64,000 nt of DNA from Gracilimonas sp965227785 (GCF_965227785.1 NZ_OZ245785.1:434001-498000); one strand, 5' to 3'. Numbered from the stretch's first letter, positions 9,059-18,415 are shown. Notes: a model not told the origin generated them from the sequence alone. Numbers and translations: made by a program.

Positions 9059-9463
9059 CTAATTATCCTCCGCACCACCTGTAATCCAGGCTTCAATTTT
9101 CGCGATTTCTGTTGGAGTGAGATACTGACCAGTTGTAGGCATCCGACTTCCATAAGAAGGGTCGGGTTTAATTTTTTCTACTAACGGGCTGTTTTCCGGT
9201 TCACCAGGTACAACAATAGGTCCGCCGGCAACGGAACCCGTGCTATTGATAGTAGTACTGTAGGAAGTAAGATTTACCCCGTTAGTTGAAGAATTAATGT
9301 GGCAGCTTCCACAACTTGAGGTAAATATTGGCTGAATATCAGCAGAATAACTAATATCATTTGGATTGATGTCGGGGGTTTCCGAAATGTCTTCCACATT
9401 GCTGATACAACCAATACTGAAGAATAGAACAAACAAAAGGAGAGCTGTAAGAGGGTGATACAT
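9059..9463 (-). CDS. Monohaem c-type cytochrome lipoprotein
   Basis: A 134-residue exported protein. The N-terminal hydrophobic segment ends at a lipobox-like SIGC (Cys19). The haem attachment motif CGSCH lies near residues 51-55 and the probable distal ligand is the Met of GSRMP near residue 107. The fold resembles the small cytochromes often annotated as Planctomycete cytochrome C-like, and the segment TPTEIAKIEAWITGGA is the typical final helix. It is the first gene of the minus-strand unit with yceI and a DUF5777 porin and would deliver or accept electrons at the outer leaflet of the inner membrane or in the periplasm. A short palindrome lies about 26-43 bases upstream of its ATG. Confidence 0.85.
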   Translation of the reverse strand: MYHPLTALLLFVLFFSIGCISNVEDISETPDINPNDISYSADIQPIFTSSCGSCHINSSTNGVNLTSYSTTINSTGSVAGGPIVVPGEPENSPLVEKIKPDPSYGSRMPTTGQYLTPTEIAKIEAWITGGAEDN

Positions 9464-9488
9464 GTTAGCCTTGGTTAAATAAATATTT

Positions 9489-9506
9489 AGTTATTTAAAA
9501 ATAACT
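9489..9506. promoter_or_regulatory. Palindrome in the divergent cytochrome / HD-domain intergenic region
   Basis: AGTTATT-TAAA-AATAACT is a perfect 7-base inverted repeat with a 4-base centre, in the 112-base AT-rich gap between the divergently transcribed cytochrome c gene and the HD-domain gene. The position suits an operator for the cytochrome unit, but AT-rich palindromes arise easily by chance and I recognise no regulator consensus. Confidence 0.25.
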
Positions 9507-9575
9507 GTTGAATGTTAAATGATTTTGATTAACTAATGCAACTATTAATACGAACTTAAATTTAGATCAGATGTT

Positions 9576-10121
9576 ATGGCTGTCATTAAAAGGGAAGCAT
9601 CACTTAAGCTGCTAAACGAATTTATTAAAGGAGAAAGCTTGCAGAATCATTCAATGATGGTTGCCAGGGCTATGGAAGCCTATGCCCGCACATTGAACAA
9701 ATCAGATGAACAGGTAGAAGAGTGGTGGAATGCAGGTTTGTTACACGACCTGGACTGGGAGAAATATCCGGATGAACATCCACATAAAGCCGTAGATGAG
9801 ATACTGCCCCAGCATGGTTATCCTGAATCTGTTATTGAAGCCATTAAGGCTCATGCTCCTGAAAGAACGGGTAAAAAACCGGAAAATGAGATGGAACGAT
9901 ATCTTTTCGCCTGCGATGAATTATCCGGTTTTATGAATGCTGTTTCGTTGATGAGACCCAATGGATTTGAGGATATGAAGGTAAAATCGGTTACAAAAAA
10001 GCTTAAAGATGCCAAGTTTGCCGCTAATGTTCCCCGTGAGGATATCAGTAAAGGGGCAGAGTTAATAGGAAAAGAACTGAATGACCACATAGCCTTTATG
10101 ATCAATATTTTTCGTTCTTAA
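9576..10121 (+). CDS. HD-domain metal-dependent phosphohydrolase family protein
   Basis: A 181-residue cytosolic protein of the HD superfamily. The motif order is right for metal binding: HSMMVARAME near residue 26, LLHDLDW with the His-Asp pair near 55-56, KAHAPE near 88, and CDELSGF with an Asp near 112. It belongs to the short single-domain HDIG type found widely in bacteria, often annotated only as HD domain protein. It stands alone between a divergent promoter region and the Omp85-like gene, so context gives no substrate. Confidence 0.82.
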   Translation: MAVIKREASLKLLNEFIKGESLQNHSMMVARAMEAYARTLNKSDEQVEEWWNAGLLHDLDWEKYPDEHPHKAVDEILPQHGYPESVIEAIKAHAPERTGKKPENEMERYLFACDELSGFMNAVSLMRPNGFEDMKVKSVTKKLKDAKFAANVPREDISKGAELIGKELNDHIAFMINIFRS

Positions 10122-10202
10122 TTTTGATGCTTCCTTTTTTAAGTATTTTTAACGTTATTATTCTTAGTGGTTTAAGAGAAACATAATACGAGGTACATTA
10201 CT

Positions 10203-11468
10203 ATGAGAGTAATAACTGCATTTCTGATTGCACTGAGTGTTACACTTGGGTTGCCTGCACAAGATCTCGAGGTCAAATTTTATGAAGGTATTGATTTGTA
10301 TGAGGGGATCGACGAAAAGTTTTATTCCGGCAGTAATTTTGGAGTGAAAAACCCAATCTATTCAGCTTATCCCGTTTCCGGAATGATTAGACATAACAGG
10401 GTGGATGGCTTATTTCTGGGATATCAGGAAGAAAAGATGGATTGGAATAACGCTAATTTTCTGGGAATTGAGAATGTAGACCTTCATGGGCTGATCGGTT
10501 ATTCCGTTGCTCAGGATCAACTACAGTATTCCATTGGCGCTGAGAAAAGTGTAGGCACAAAGAGAAAGTGGCTGCTTTTGGGAGGAGACCTGCATAATAC
10601 CACTTCCACAGAAGATTACTGGCGAACTGGCATCTACGAAAATGCTCTTACATCGTTTACTACAGGCTTTGATTATCATGATTATTACAATGCCGACGGT
10701 TATGGATTTTATGCCATTATCAAGCCTCTGCGTTTTTTAGAATTAGGGGCTTCCTACAATGTGGATGAGTTTAGTTCTGTGGAAATGAATACTGATTTTT
10801 CTGTAATCTCAAAGTACTCCACTTTCAGAATAAACCCGGCTATTGATAGTGACTTTGATCAAATTAACCAGCAAAGCCTCACATTTGGCCTGACAGTTAA
10901 TCCACGTACGGTAAACAGATATTCATCTGTATGGTCAACCGTGTCAGCCAGGGCTGAAATTGCTGACCTTAGAGGGACCGGTAATGATTTCTTCTACAAT
11001 AAATACCAGGTTGAAGCAAAATCATACTTTCGTTTAGATCATACTACGCTATTCAAGTGGAGGCTCATGGCCGGAAGTATTACCGGGGAAGCTCCGGAGT
11101 TCAAAAACTTTGCTCTCGGTGGAATAGGGAGTATGCGGGCGTTAGGCTATAAGTCGTTAACCGGAAACCAAATGGTGCTAAGCAATCTGGAAGTAGAGCT
11201 GGGTAAAAGTACCAACTACAGAGAAGGGTGGCCGGATTTGAGTTCGTTCTACATTTCACTTTTCCTTGATTCCGGATCGAGTATGTTTAATCAAAGTTAT
11301 TCAGGAACAACCAATCCGATATCTGATTTTGACCTAAGCTTCTCTGAGCTTTCTCATAATGCCGGTATTGGCTTAGGTTTTGGGATGTTTAGAGCAGAGG
11401 TTGCAAAACCAATAGCAGGTTCAGAGGGGAGAACGTCCTTCTGGATACGATTCAATCCAACTTTCTAA
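10203..11468 (+). CDS. Omp85/BamA-TamA-like outer-membrane barrel without POTRA domains
   Basis: A 421-residue exported protein with a signal peptide (cleavage near LGLPAQ, about residue 20). Most of the mature chain alternates as beta-strands. Near residues 300-330 the block FALGGIGSMRALGYKS followed by QMVLSNLEVEL corresponds to the surface-antigen barrel region of Omp85 proteins, where a GG...hRG[YF] element lies in the barrel lumen. The chain ends in Phe after an aromatic strand, as expected for BAM substrates. There is too little sequence before the barrel for POTRA domains, so it is unlikely to be BamA itself. A strong terminator follows 22 bases after the stop. Function is unassigned. 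Confidence 0.7.
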   Translation: MRVITAFLIALSVTLGLPAQDLEVKFYEGIDLYEGIDEKFYSGSNFGVKNPIYSAYPVSGMIRHNRVDGLFLGYQEEKMDWNNANFLGIENVDLHGLIGYSVAQDQLQYSIGAEKSVGTKRKWLLLGGDLHNTTSTEDYWRTGIYENALTSFTTGFDYHDYYNADGYGFYAIIKPLRFLELGASYNVDEFSSVEMNTDFSVISKYSTFRINPAIDSDFDQINQQSLTFGLTVNPRTVNRYSSVWSTVSARAEIADLRGTGNDFFYNKYQVEAKSYFRLDHTTLFKWRLMAGSITGEAPEFKNFALGGIGSMRALGYKSLTGNQMVLSNLEVELGKSTNYREGWPDLSSFYISLFLDSGSSMFNQSYSGTTNPISDFDLSFSELSHNAGIGLGFGMFRAEVAKPIAGSEGRTSFWIRFNPTF

Positions 11469-11490
11469 ATACATTCTTACTTAAAAAAAG

Positions 11491-11523
11491 AAACCCGGAC
11501 CGATCAAGACCCGGGTTTTTTTC
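11491..11523 (+). terminator. Rho-independent terminator after the Omp85-like gene
   Basis: AAACCCGG and CCGGGTTT pair perfectly around a loop of about a dozen bases, and the stem runs directly into a T tract, 22 bases after the stop codon. It separates the outer-membrane gene from mltG. Confidence 0.88.
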
Positions 11524-11685
11524 TTTAGGGCATTTGGTGCTTATGCAGCATCCAAAAGCTCTTTGCTCTTCGCCCAACAAGTACGTTCATGAAAAAGGAA
11601 TGTTTCAGCAGATTCACAAATTATTAAAGATGTTTGGCTTTACTTCTGATATTCTCTTTTACATATCAATTTGTATCTTTAACGC

Positions 11686-12771
11686 ATGAATATTCAAAGA
11701 CAATTTGCGGTAACAAAGCCCGAATTCATTACAACGATTCTACTTTTTGTACTTATCGTAGTAATGGTATTGAGCTCAAGGCTTATTCGGCTTACATCCG
11801 GTTCTTCGCTGGTATTTGAAGAACAAACGGAAATACTTCTTCCTGAGAACTCCGGTTTGTCCGGGCTGCAACAATATTTAGAAAGTGAAGGAATTCGATT
11901 TAATAAATCCGAAATAGAGTGGGCGGCAAGAATTCTTGGATGGAGAAACATGCAGCGTGGTCGGTATGTATTTGAAGGGGAGTATTCTTATAACGGATTT
12001 CTATCGAAAATGGCCCGGGGTATTCAGGATCCTGTTTCAGTGGTTATATTACCGGGTATTACAACAGACAGGTTTGCTCAAACAACAGCCGAAAACCTGC
12101 ATTTCGATTCCGATTCATTAACATCATTGATGAATGACAGTACTTTTTTAGCTGAAAAAGACCTTAGCAAAGAAGAACTTTTCGGGCGGATGCTTCCCGA
12201 AACTTATCTCATTTACTGGACCAGTTCTCCAAAAGAATTCCTCAATAAGGTATTGCGGGAATTTGATAATGCGATAACACAAGAGTACCGTGAACAAGCT
12301 GAAGAAATGGATATGACCATTAATGAAGCTGTTACTCTGGCATCTATTGTGGAGTGGGAAGCTAAAAATCAGGATGAAAAACCTATCATCAGTGGACTGT
12401 ATTGGAATCGTCTGAATAGGGGAATGCGTCTACAGGCCGATCCTACCGTAAACTTTGCTTTAGGGGAGCGTAGGCGACTTCTTTTTGAAGACTACCAAAT
12501 AGATCACCCATACAACACATATATGAACAATGGGTTGCCTCCGGGCCCAATCACCAATCCAAGCCTGTCAACCATTGAGGCTACGCTATATCCTGAAGAT
12601 CATGATTATTTATATATGGTAGCTAATCCGGAAGGCGGTCATATTTTCACCCGAACCTTTAGTGAACATCAGGCAGAAAGTGAAAAATGGCGGCGCTGGT
12701 TACGTGAGCAATATCGTATTAAAAGACAGCGTGAGGCTGAAGAGAAAGCAAACGAACAAGAAACCCGGTAA
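11686..12771 (+). CDS. mltG: Endolytic murein transglycosylase MltG
   Basis: A 361-residue YceG/MltG family enzyme. It cleaves nascent glycan strands in the periplasm next to the inner membrane and is thought to end peptidoglycan polymerisation. An N-terminal membrane anchor covers about residues 15-33, followed by a LysM-like region and the catalytic domain. The catalytic Glu is in ASIVEWEAK near residue 221; other family marks are RLQADPTVNFALG, HPYNTYMNNGLPPGPITNPS and FTRTFSEH. The length is usual for the family. It lies alone between a terminator and a convergent gene 22 bases downstream. Confidence 0.95.
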   Translation: MNIQRQFAVTKPEFITTILLFVLIVVMVLSSRLIRLTSGSSLVFEEQTEILLPENSGLSGLQQYLESEGIRFNKSEIEWAARILGWRNMQRGRYVFEGEYSYNGFLSKMARGIQDPVSVVILPGITTDRFAQTTAENLHFDSDSLTSLMNDSTFLAEKDLSKEELFGRMLPETYLIYWTSSPKEFLNKVLREFDNAITQEYREQAEEMDMTINEAVTLASIVEWEAKNQDEKPIISGLYWNRLNRGMRLQADPTVNFALGERRRLLFEDYQIDHPYNTYMNNGLPPGPITNPSLSTIEATLYPEDHDYLYMVANPEGGHIFTRTFSEHQAESEKWRRWLREQYRIKRQREAEEKANEQETR

Positions 12772-12793
12772 GAAAGACCTTCAGATCTATTAG

Positions 12794-14506
12794 TTAATTA
12801 TCAGATGCTCTGTTTCTGTCCTGAAGCTGTTTGATGCTCACTTCCTGATTTATGTGTGTATTCTCAAAACTCACGTCCATGATGAGGCCACGGTAGTTGT
12901 TGAATTTCTTAAGCCCTTCTTTCAGGTATGCCGGATTCTGTACCCTTTTTAAGGTTCGGAGTGCAACATTGGCTGCGTCATAACCGATGAGGGCAAAGCG
13001 ATTGGGTTCGGTATCAAAACGAAGGCGAAACTCACTTTCAAAATCTTCAATATCAGTATTGCCGGGGTCTTGCTCAAAGGTTTTGGTGTAATAAAACTCA
13101 GTATCGGGCAGATTACGGGAATCGATATCAGCCATTTCCCATTCTTCAGAACCCAAAACCGTCATATCGGTTCCTATGGCTTCCAAATTGGTGAGTAAAG
13201 AACTTATAAGGGTCTCGGCTATATTACCTGTAAAAGGCGCATACACGGCGTCTATATTGTAATTGAATACAGTATCAACTTCAGGGTCAAAGTTTCTGGC
13301 GTATTTACTGATGTCGTAGCCTTCTGACTCCAGTTCCTCCACGTAATACCGGACCACCTCGCCGCCAAGTTTGCGAGCTTCATCAAGAAATGCCACAGCT
13401 GAAGGTTCACCTAATGATCCCCGTTCTGCAATCACAGCCAAGGTATCATAACCCAGATTCCGGATGGCAAACTGAGCCATTCTTTGTCCCTGGATCGCAA
13501 AGGTCGGGTTAAGCTGGTAAGTATAGTTGTGGTCAAGGTTCAAGCTGTCTGAATTGGCGAGGGGAGTAAGCATTGGAATTTCATACAGTTCCGCATATTG
13601 GGACATAGCTACCGCAACTTCCGAAAAAAGCGGACCTATGATAACATCAGCATCGTGATTCCAAGCCAGTTCATTTGCAATAGCCGGTGCATTGGCCGCT
13701 TCTGCCCCGGTATTTTTGTAGGTGAGAAAAGCTTTTAAATCAGTATTCTCACTGTTGAATTTTTCTACGGCAAGCTGTATTCCGAAATACAGGTGTTGGG
13801 GAATTTCAAACTGCGGAGAGTCAATATCAAACTGGGGGAGAGCCACACCAATGTTGTATGCCAGGCCAGATGGAGCTTTCGTATATCGGTTTGGGTTATA
13901 CCTCTGCATATAGGCAGCAGAATCACTCAACAGCGCTTCAATAGAAGCATAATTGGTGGTATCCGATATGGTACTTGTTTTATATGCTTTGAAAAGGGCA
14001 CGTGCAGAAACCAGGTCTAACTTCCCGACTCCGGCCTCAACAAGGTCAAGCCGTACAGCATCATACTTAGTAGCTCTGAATGCATTGAACCGCTGCTCAA
14101 GAGTGAGGTAGTTAACTACATCCCGGTACAAAGAGAAAGCTGCCCGGGATATGGAAGGTTCTCGCGAATTTTCTTTTAGTTCGTGCAGGGCATCCAGGGA
14201 AGGTGCAAAGTTTTTTAGTTGGAAATCGGCAAGAGAAGCGGTGTATTTAGCTTCGCTAAATAGTTCAGAGGAGGTACTGTCAACCTTCCTTAGATATTCC
14301 TTGGCTTTGATAAAGTTATTCAGTGCATAATGACTTTTACCGGCGAATAACTGAGCGCTTGGGCTGTCGGATTGTTCAAAAATTCGAAGGGCACGTTCGT
14401 AATTTCCCTCCTCATAAAACTCAATACCGGTTTCTATAGATTGAGCAAAGACAGATACGGTAAAAGTGAGCAGAAGTAATAGAGAAGATAAAAGTCGTTT
14501 CATCAA
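12794..14506 (-). CDS. Periplasmic ligand-binding (LpoA/LivK-like) protein with N-terminal TPR region
   Basis: A 570-residue exported protein. A signal peptide ends near FAQS (about residue 22), followed by TPR-like helices (GIEFYEEGNYERALRIFEQ and later repeats to about 200). From about residue 215 there is a type I periplasmic binding fold of the Peripla_BP_6 kind: HLYFGIQLAVEKFNSE, ADVIIGPLFSEVAVAMS, EIPMLTPLANS, LIGYDAANVALRTL. The same two-part build is found in LpoA, the lipoprotein activator of penicillin-binding proteins, and in amino-acid receptors. No lipobox Cys is visible, so it is probably soluble. The start has two adjacent Met codons. It is transcribed on the same strand as guaA, 62 bases downstream of it. 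Confidence 0.8.
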   Translation of the reverse strand: MMKRLLSSLLLLLTFTVSVFAQSIETGIEFYEEGNYERALRIFEQSDSPSAQLFAGKSHYALNNFIKAKEYLRKVDSTSSELFSEAKYTASLADFQLKNFAPSLDALHELKENSREPSISRAAFSLYRDVVNYLTLEQRFNAFRATKYDAVRLDLVEAGVGKLDLVSARALFKAYKTSTISDTTNYASIEALLSDSAAYMQRYNPNRYTKAPSGLAYNIGVALPQFDIDSPQFEIPQHLYFGIQLAVEKFNSENTDLKAFLTYKNTGAEAANAPAIANELAWNHDADVIIGPLFSEVAVAMSQYAELYEIPMLTPLANSDSLNLDHNYTYQLNPTFAIQGQRMAQFAIRNLGYDTLAVIAERGSLGEPSAVAFLDEARKLGGEVVRYYVEELESEGYDISKYARNFDPEVDTVFNYNIDAVYAPFTGNIAETLISSLLTNLEAIGTDMTVLGSEEWEMADIDSRNLPDTEFYYTKTFEQDPGNTDIEDFESEFRLRFDTEPNRFALIGYDAANVALRTLKRVQNPAYLKEGLKKFNNYRGLIMDVSFENTHINQEVSIKQLQDRNRASDN

Positions 14507-14568
14507 GATCTTAAATAATTTGGTTACCTGATTTATAACTGAGATGAAGCTAAAAAGTTCTGACTAAA

Positions 14569-16119
14569 TTATTCCCACTCAATAGTGGCCGGTGGTTTTG
14601 AGCTTATATCATAAACCACACGATTAATTCCTTTAATCTCATTTATGATTCGATTAGACACATGAGCCAGAAACTCATAGGGAAGATGCGACCAGTCTGC
14701 GGTCATGCCGTCGAGGCTGGTTACCGCTCTCAGGGCAATGGTGAACTCATAGGTACGCTCATCGCCCATAACACCCACACTTTGAACGGGCAAAAGAACA
14801 GCCAGTGCTTGCCACACATCATTATATAAATTCTGTTTCTTAAGCTCCTCAACAAAAATGTAATCGGCTTCTCTTAACAAATTGAGGCGTTCTTTAGACA
14901 ACTCCCCCAAAACTCTGATTCCAAGTCCAGGGCCAGGGAAAGGGTGTCTGCCTATAAAATGTTCCGGAATACCCAATGTGCGCCCAACTTCACGTACTTC
15001 ATCCTTAAAGAGTTCACGAACAGGTTCAATCAGGTCGAGTTTCATTTTCTCAGGAAGTCCGCCCACATTGTGATGTGATTTTATAGTAGCAGATGGACCT
15101 TTGAAAGATACGCTCTCGATTACATCGGGATAAAGGGTACCCTGTGCCAGATATTTGAAATCGGTATCGTCGCCAATTTCTTTCTCAAATACATCTATAA
15201 AGGTATTCCCGATTATCTTTCGCTTTTCTTCAGGATCAGAAATACCGGATAAGCGATCTAAAAACAGTTTGGAGGCATCAACACCTTTAACCGGAAGGTG
15301 TAAATCCTGAGTGTAGAGATCCAAAACAGACTCAAACTCATTCTTTCTCAATAATCCATTATCTACAAATACACATTGCAGTTGATCTCCGATAGCTTTG
15401 TGAATAAGCGTTGCCACCACCGTAGAATCTACTCCGCCGGATAGAGCACATAATACCTTGTCGTCTCCGACTTTTTTACGAATGGATTGAATCTGTTCAT
15501 CAATAAAAGACTCGGAAGTCCAGTCACCTTTAAGGCCACAAATAGTGTACGCAAAGTTTTGAAGTAACTGCTTCCCATGTTCGGTGTGGGCAACTTCCGG
15601 GTGAAATTGAACCCCATAAATATGGTTTTCTTTATGGCGAACCGCGGCAACTTTAGCATTAGCCGTATGACCGATAATCTCATAGGAGGGAGGAAGCTCA
15701 TGGATGTGGTCACCATGGCTCATCCAAACCACACTTTCATCCTCAATATCTTTCAGAAGGTCTTCATCATTGTCGATGAGGAGATTTGCCCGGCCGTATT
15801 CACGCTTTTCGGCTTTTTCAACACTTCCTGGGATTTCGGTATGGGCCAGTAGTTGTAAACCGTAGCAAACGCCCAGAATGGGGATTTCCCAATCCAATAT
15901 TTTGGTTTGAAGATCAGGGGCGTCCTTGTCATTTACACTTTTGGGACCGCCGGAGAGAATGATTCCACCCGGTGTAGGTGTAGAAACTTCAGCCAAGTCT
16001 ACATTATAGGGGTGAATTTCACAATAAATATGAAGCTCACGTAGCCGGCGTGCGATGAGTTGAGTGAATTGAGAACCGTAATCAAGGATGAGAATCCATT
16101 CCGAATGTCGGCTGTGCAT
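14569..16119 (-). CDS. guaA: GMP synthase (glutamine-hydrolysing)
   Basis: A 516-residue enzyme converting XMP to GMP with ATP and glutamine. The N-terminal class I glutamine amidotransferase carries ILDYGSQFTQLIARR, the nucleophile Cys in GVCYGLQLL near residue 84 and HPEVAHTE near 170. The ATP-pyrophosphatase domain has the P-loop LSGGVDSTV near 229, and the C-terminal dimerisation domain ends in the conserved KPPATIEWE. Length and domain order are standard. It is on the minus strand, 62 bases upstream of the ligand-binding protein gene and downstream of the terminator that closes the acc-gcvH run. Confidence 0.98.
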   Translation of the reverse strand: MHSRHSEWILILDYGSQFTQLIARRLRELHIYCEIHPYNVDLAEVSTPTPGGIILSGGPKSVNDKDAPDLQTKILDWEIPILGVCYGLQLLAHTEIPGSVEKAEKREYGRANLLIDNDEDLLKDIEDESVVWMSHGDHIHELPPSYEIIGHTANAKVAAVRHKENHIYGVQFHPEVAHTEHGKQLLQNFAYTICGLKGDWTSESFIDEQIQSIRKKVGDDKVLCALSGGVDSTVVATLIHKAIGDQLQCVFVDNGLLRKNEFESVLDLYTQDLHLPVKGVDASKLFLDRLSGISDPEEKRKIIGNTFIDVFEKEIGDDTDFKYLAQGTLYPDVIESVSFKGPSATIKSHHNVGGLPEKMKLDLIEPVRELFKDEVREVGRTLGIPEHFIGRHPFPGPGLGIRVLGELSKERLNLLREADYIFVEELKKQNLYNDVWQALAVLLPVQSVGVMGDERTYEFTIALRAVTSLDGMTADWSHLPYEFLAHVSNRIINEIKGINRVVYDISSKPPATIEWE

Positions 16120-16145
16120 GAAGCTTTTCTAAAAAATTATTGAGT

Positions 16146-16182
16146 AAAATAAATAAAGCCTGTACCGGAAAGGGGTCAGGCT
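16146..16182 (-). terminator. Rho-independent terminator after gcvH
   Basis: On the minus strand AGCCTGACC and GGTACAGGCT pair with one bulged A, giving a GC-containing stem immediately followed by a T-rich run (TTTATTTATTTT). The stem begins within the gcvH stop codon region. It ends the metG-to-gcvH minus-strand series before guaA. Confidence 0.8.
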
Positions 16183-16556
16183 ATGACTTCTTCGTATTCT
16201 TCAGCTGAAAGAAGGTCATCCATTTGAGCGTCATCAGCAATTTTGATTTTAACCATCCATCCATCGCCATAAGGATCATCATTCACCAGCTCGGGTTCAT
16301 CTTCAAGCTTTTCATTAAGCTCAACGATTTCGCCGTCAAGAGGCGCATAGAGATCGGATACAGTTTTTACAGCTTCAACGGTTCCAAAAGTATCATCTTT
16401 GGAGAATTCTGAGCCTTCAGGTTCTAGTTCAACAAACACAATATCGCCTAATTCACCCTGAGCAAAATCGGTGATACCAATAGTGGCTGTTCCGTCACCG
16501 TTATCCTTAATCCACTCATGTTCGCGGGTGTATTTGAGTTCAGCTGGTATGCTCAT
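16176..16556 (-). CDS. gcvH: Glycine cleavage system H protein
   Basis: A 126-residue lipoyl carrier of the glycine cleavage complex. The lipoylation site is Lys64 in TVEAVKTVSDLYAP, and the typical opening KYTREHEWI and the acidic C-terminal half are present. No gcvP or gcvT gene lies nearby. The gene follows accC by six bases and is the last gene before a terminator, so it is probably expressed with the biotin carrier and biotin carboxylase genes. That grouping of two swinging-arm carrier proteins may reflect shared regulation; the identification itself is secure. Confidence 0.97.
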   Translation of the reverse strand: MSIPAELKYTREHEWIKDNGDGTATIGITDFAQGELGDIVFVELEPEGSEFSKDDTFGTVEAVKTVSDLYAPLDGEIVELNEKLEDEPELVNDDPYGDGWMVKIKIADDAQMDDLLSAEEYEEVIA

Positions 16557-16562
16557 CGTAGT

Positions 16563-17915
16563 TTAGTCTTCTTTAGGTGTATATTTAAATTCTCTTTCCA
16601 GATACTTGGTATCAAACTTCCCTTTTATGAAGTTTTCATCATCCATAAGCTGAATGTGATAGGGGATAGTGGTCTTGATTCCTTCAATAATGAATTCCTT
16701 AAGAGCCCTCTTCATTTTCTTGATGGCATCTTCGCGGGTAGGGGCGCTAACAATCAGTTTAGCGATCATAGAATCATAGTGAGGAGGAATTCGATAGCCG
16801 GAATAAGCGTGGGTATCTAAACGAACGCCATGCCCACCCGGAGGATGAAATACGGTGATTTCCCCTGCTGAAGGTCGGAAATTATGTTCCGGATCTTCCG
16901 CATTTATACGACATTCAATCGCATGGTTGTTAAACTCAAGCTCAAAAGGTTTTAATTTTTCACCGGCTGCTACTTTAATTTGTTCTTCAATTAAATCGAT
17001 ACCGGTAACTTCTTCAGTAACGGGATGCTCTACCTGAATACGGGTGTTCATTTCCATGAAATAGAAGTTGTGGTCGTCATCAACCAAAAACTCTACCGTT
17101 CCCGCACCTTCATAATTCACGGCTTTGGCAGCATTAGTCGCTGCATCGCCCATTCTTTTCCGAAGTTCTTCGGTCATAAGGGGGGAAGGTGACTCTTCCA
17201 GCACCTTTTGGTGGCGACGCTGCAGAGAACAATCTCTCTCTCCCAAATGGGTATGATTACCATGTTGATCGGATAAAACCTGAATTTCAACGTGGTGAGG
17301 ATTGGTTACAAAGCGCTCAATATAAACGGCCGGATTATTAAAGGCTGTTTCAGCTTCATTTCGACACATTTTGTAATTCTTTTCAAGCTCGGAGGCTTCC
17401 ATTACCATGCGCATACCACGGCCCCCGCCACCGGCTGAGGCTTTAATAATAACCGGGAAGCCGATTTCATCACAAACTTTTTTAGCCTCTTCATAGCTAT
17501 CCACTTCACCATCGCTGCCCGGTACAACCGGTACATTGTTGGCAATCATGGTAGCTTTGGCAACAGACTTGTCACCCATTTTACCGATGGCTTCAGGCGA
17601 TGGGCCAATAAATTTGAGGTCATGTTCTCCGCAAATTCGGGAGAACTCTGCATTCTCTGCAAGGAATCCGTATCCGGGATGAATAGCTTCCGCATTGGTA
17701 ATTTCTGCAGCTGCTAAGATGCTTGGAATTTTAAGATAGCTTTCCTTACCGGCAGCCGGACCAATACAGACCGCTTCATCGGCAAACTTAACGTGCAGGC
17801 TGTCCGCATCGGCTGTAGAATAAACGGCTACAGTTTTGATGCCCATTTCCTGGCAGGTGCGAATAATTCGCAGTGCAATTTCTCCTCGATTGGCAATCAG
17901 AATTTTTTTGAACAT
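16563..17915 (-). CDS. accC: Biotin carboxylase subunit of acetyl-CoA carboxylase
   Basis: A 450-residue ATP-grasp enzyme that carboxylates biotin on AccB. The N-terminal biotin-carboxylase domain opens with KILIANRGEIALRII, the glycine-rich ATP loop is KASAGGGGRGMRM near 159-171, HHVEIQ and GERDCSLQRRHQK follow, and the active-site region EMNTRIQVEHPVTEE lies near 287-301. The length fits stand-alone AccC (about 450 residues), not a pyruvate carboxylase fusion. It follows accB by nine bases and precedes gcvH by six, so the genes are one transcript. Confidence 0.97.
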   Translation of the reverse strand: MFKKILIANRGEIALRIIRTCQEMGIKTVAVYSTADADSLHVKFADEAVCIGPAAGKESYLKIPSILAAAEITNAEAIHPGYGFLAENAEFSRICGEHDLKFIGPSPEAIGKMGDKSVAKATMIANNVPVVPGSDGEVDSYEEAKKVCDEIGFPVIIKASAGGGGRGMRMVMEASELEKNYKMCRNEAETAFNNPAVYIERFVTNPHHVEIQVLSDQHGNHTHLGERDCSLQRRHQKVLEESPSPLMTEELRKRMGDAATNAAKAVNYEGAGTVEFLVDDDHNFYFMEMNTRIQVEHPVTEEVTGIDLIEEQIKVAAGEKLKPFELEFNNHAIECRINAEDPEHNFRPSAGEITVFHPPGGHGVRLDTHAYSGYRIPPHYDSMIAKLIVSAPTREDAIKKMKRALKEFIIEGIKTTIPYHIQLMDDENFIKGKFDTKYLEREFKYTPKED

Positions 17916-17924
17916 GAAAGCCGC

Positions 17925-18407
17925 TTAGTCTTTTTTAATGATGAAAAGTGGTTGTTCGTATTCAACGGGTTGTGCATCGTCAACTAAGATTTGTTTGACA
18001 GTTCCGCCGAATTCAGCTTCAATTTCGTTCATGATCTTCATAGCCTCTACAATACAGAGGGTGTCGCCTTTAGAAACTTTGTCACCAACTTTCACAAAAG
18101 GATCAGAGTCCGGTGATGGTGACTCATAGAAAGTCCCAACTATAGGAGAGGTAACAGTATCGCCTTCTGCCTGTGCCGCTGAATCATCAGATTCGGCCTG
18201 TGAAGCAGCTGCTGATGCAGCCGGTTGAGCAGGAGCAGCAGGCTGAGCCGGTGCTTGAGGTGCTGCGGCAGGTTGCGAATAAGTAACCTGCTGGACTTCA
18301 CCCTGTTTTTTAACTTTGATTTTGAAATCGCCTTCTTCGAGAGATACTTCGTTAACATCGCTCTCGGCGATCATATCTAAAATGTTTTTGATCAGTTTTA
18401 AATCCAT
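17925..18407 (-). CDS. accB: Biotin carboxyl carrier protein of acetyl-CoA carboxylase
   Basis: A 160-residue carrier with three parts: a helical N-terminus (KLIKNILDMIAESDVNEV), a flexible linker of Ala, Pro and Gln from about 45 to 80, and the biotinyl domain. The biotinylated residue is Lys124 in IVEAMKIMNEIE. The SPIVGTFYESPSPDSDPFV segment with its thumb region is typical of acetyl-CoA carboxylase carriers. It lies between efp (eight-base gap) and accC (nine-base gap), the common efp-accB-accC order. Confidence 0.97.
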   Translation of the reverse strand: MDLKLIKNILDMIAESDVNEVSLEEGDFKIKVKKQGEVQQVTYSQPAAAPQAPAQPAAPAQPAASAAASQAESDDSAAQAEGDTVTSPIVGTFYESPSPDSDPFVKVGDKVSKGDTLCIVEAMKIMNEIEAEFGGTVKQILVDDAQPVEYEQPLFIIKKD

Positions 18408-18415
18408 GATAAGTC

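Noticed and set aside
11541..11640. Minus-strand frame reading ESAETFLFHERTCWAKSKELLDAA to a stop, between the Omp85-like gene and mltG
   Set aside because: Protein-like in look, but only about 32 residues from the upstream stop and with no start codon. Without a comparison genome it cannot be told from chance or an old remnant.
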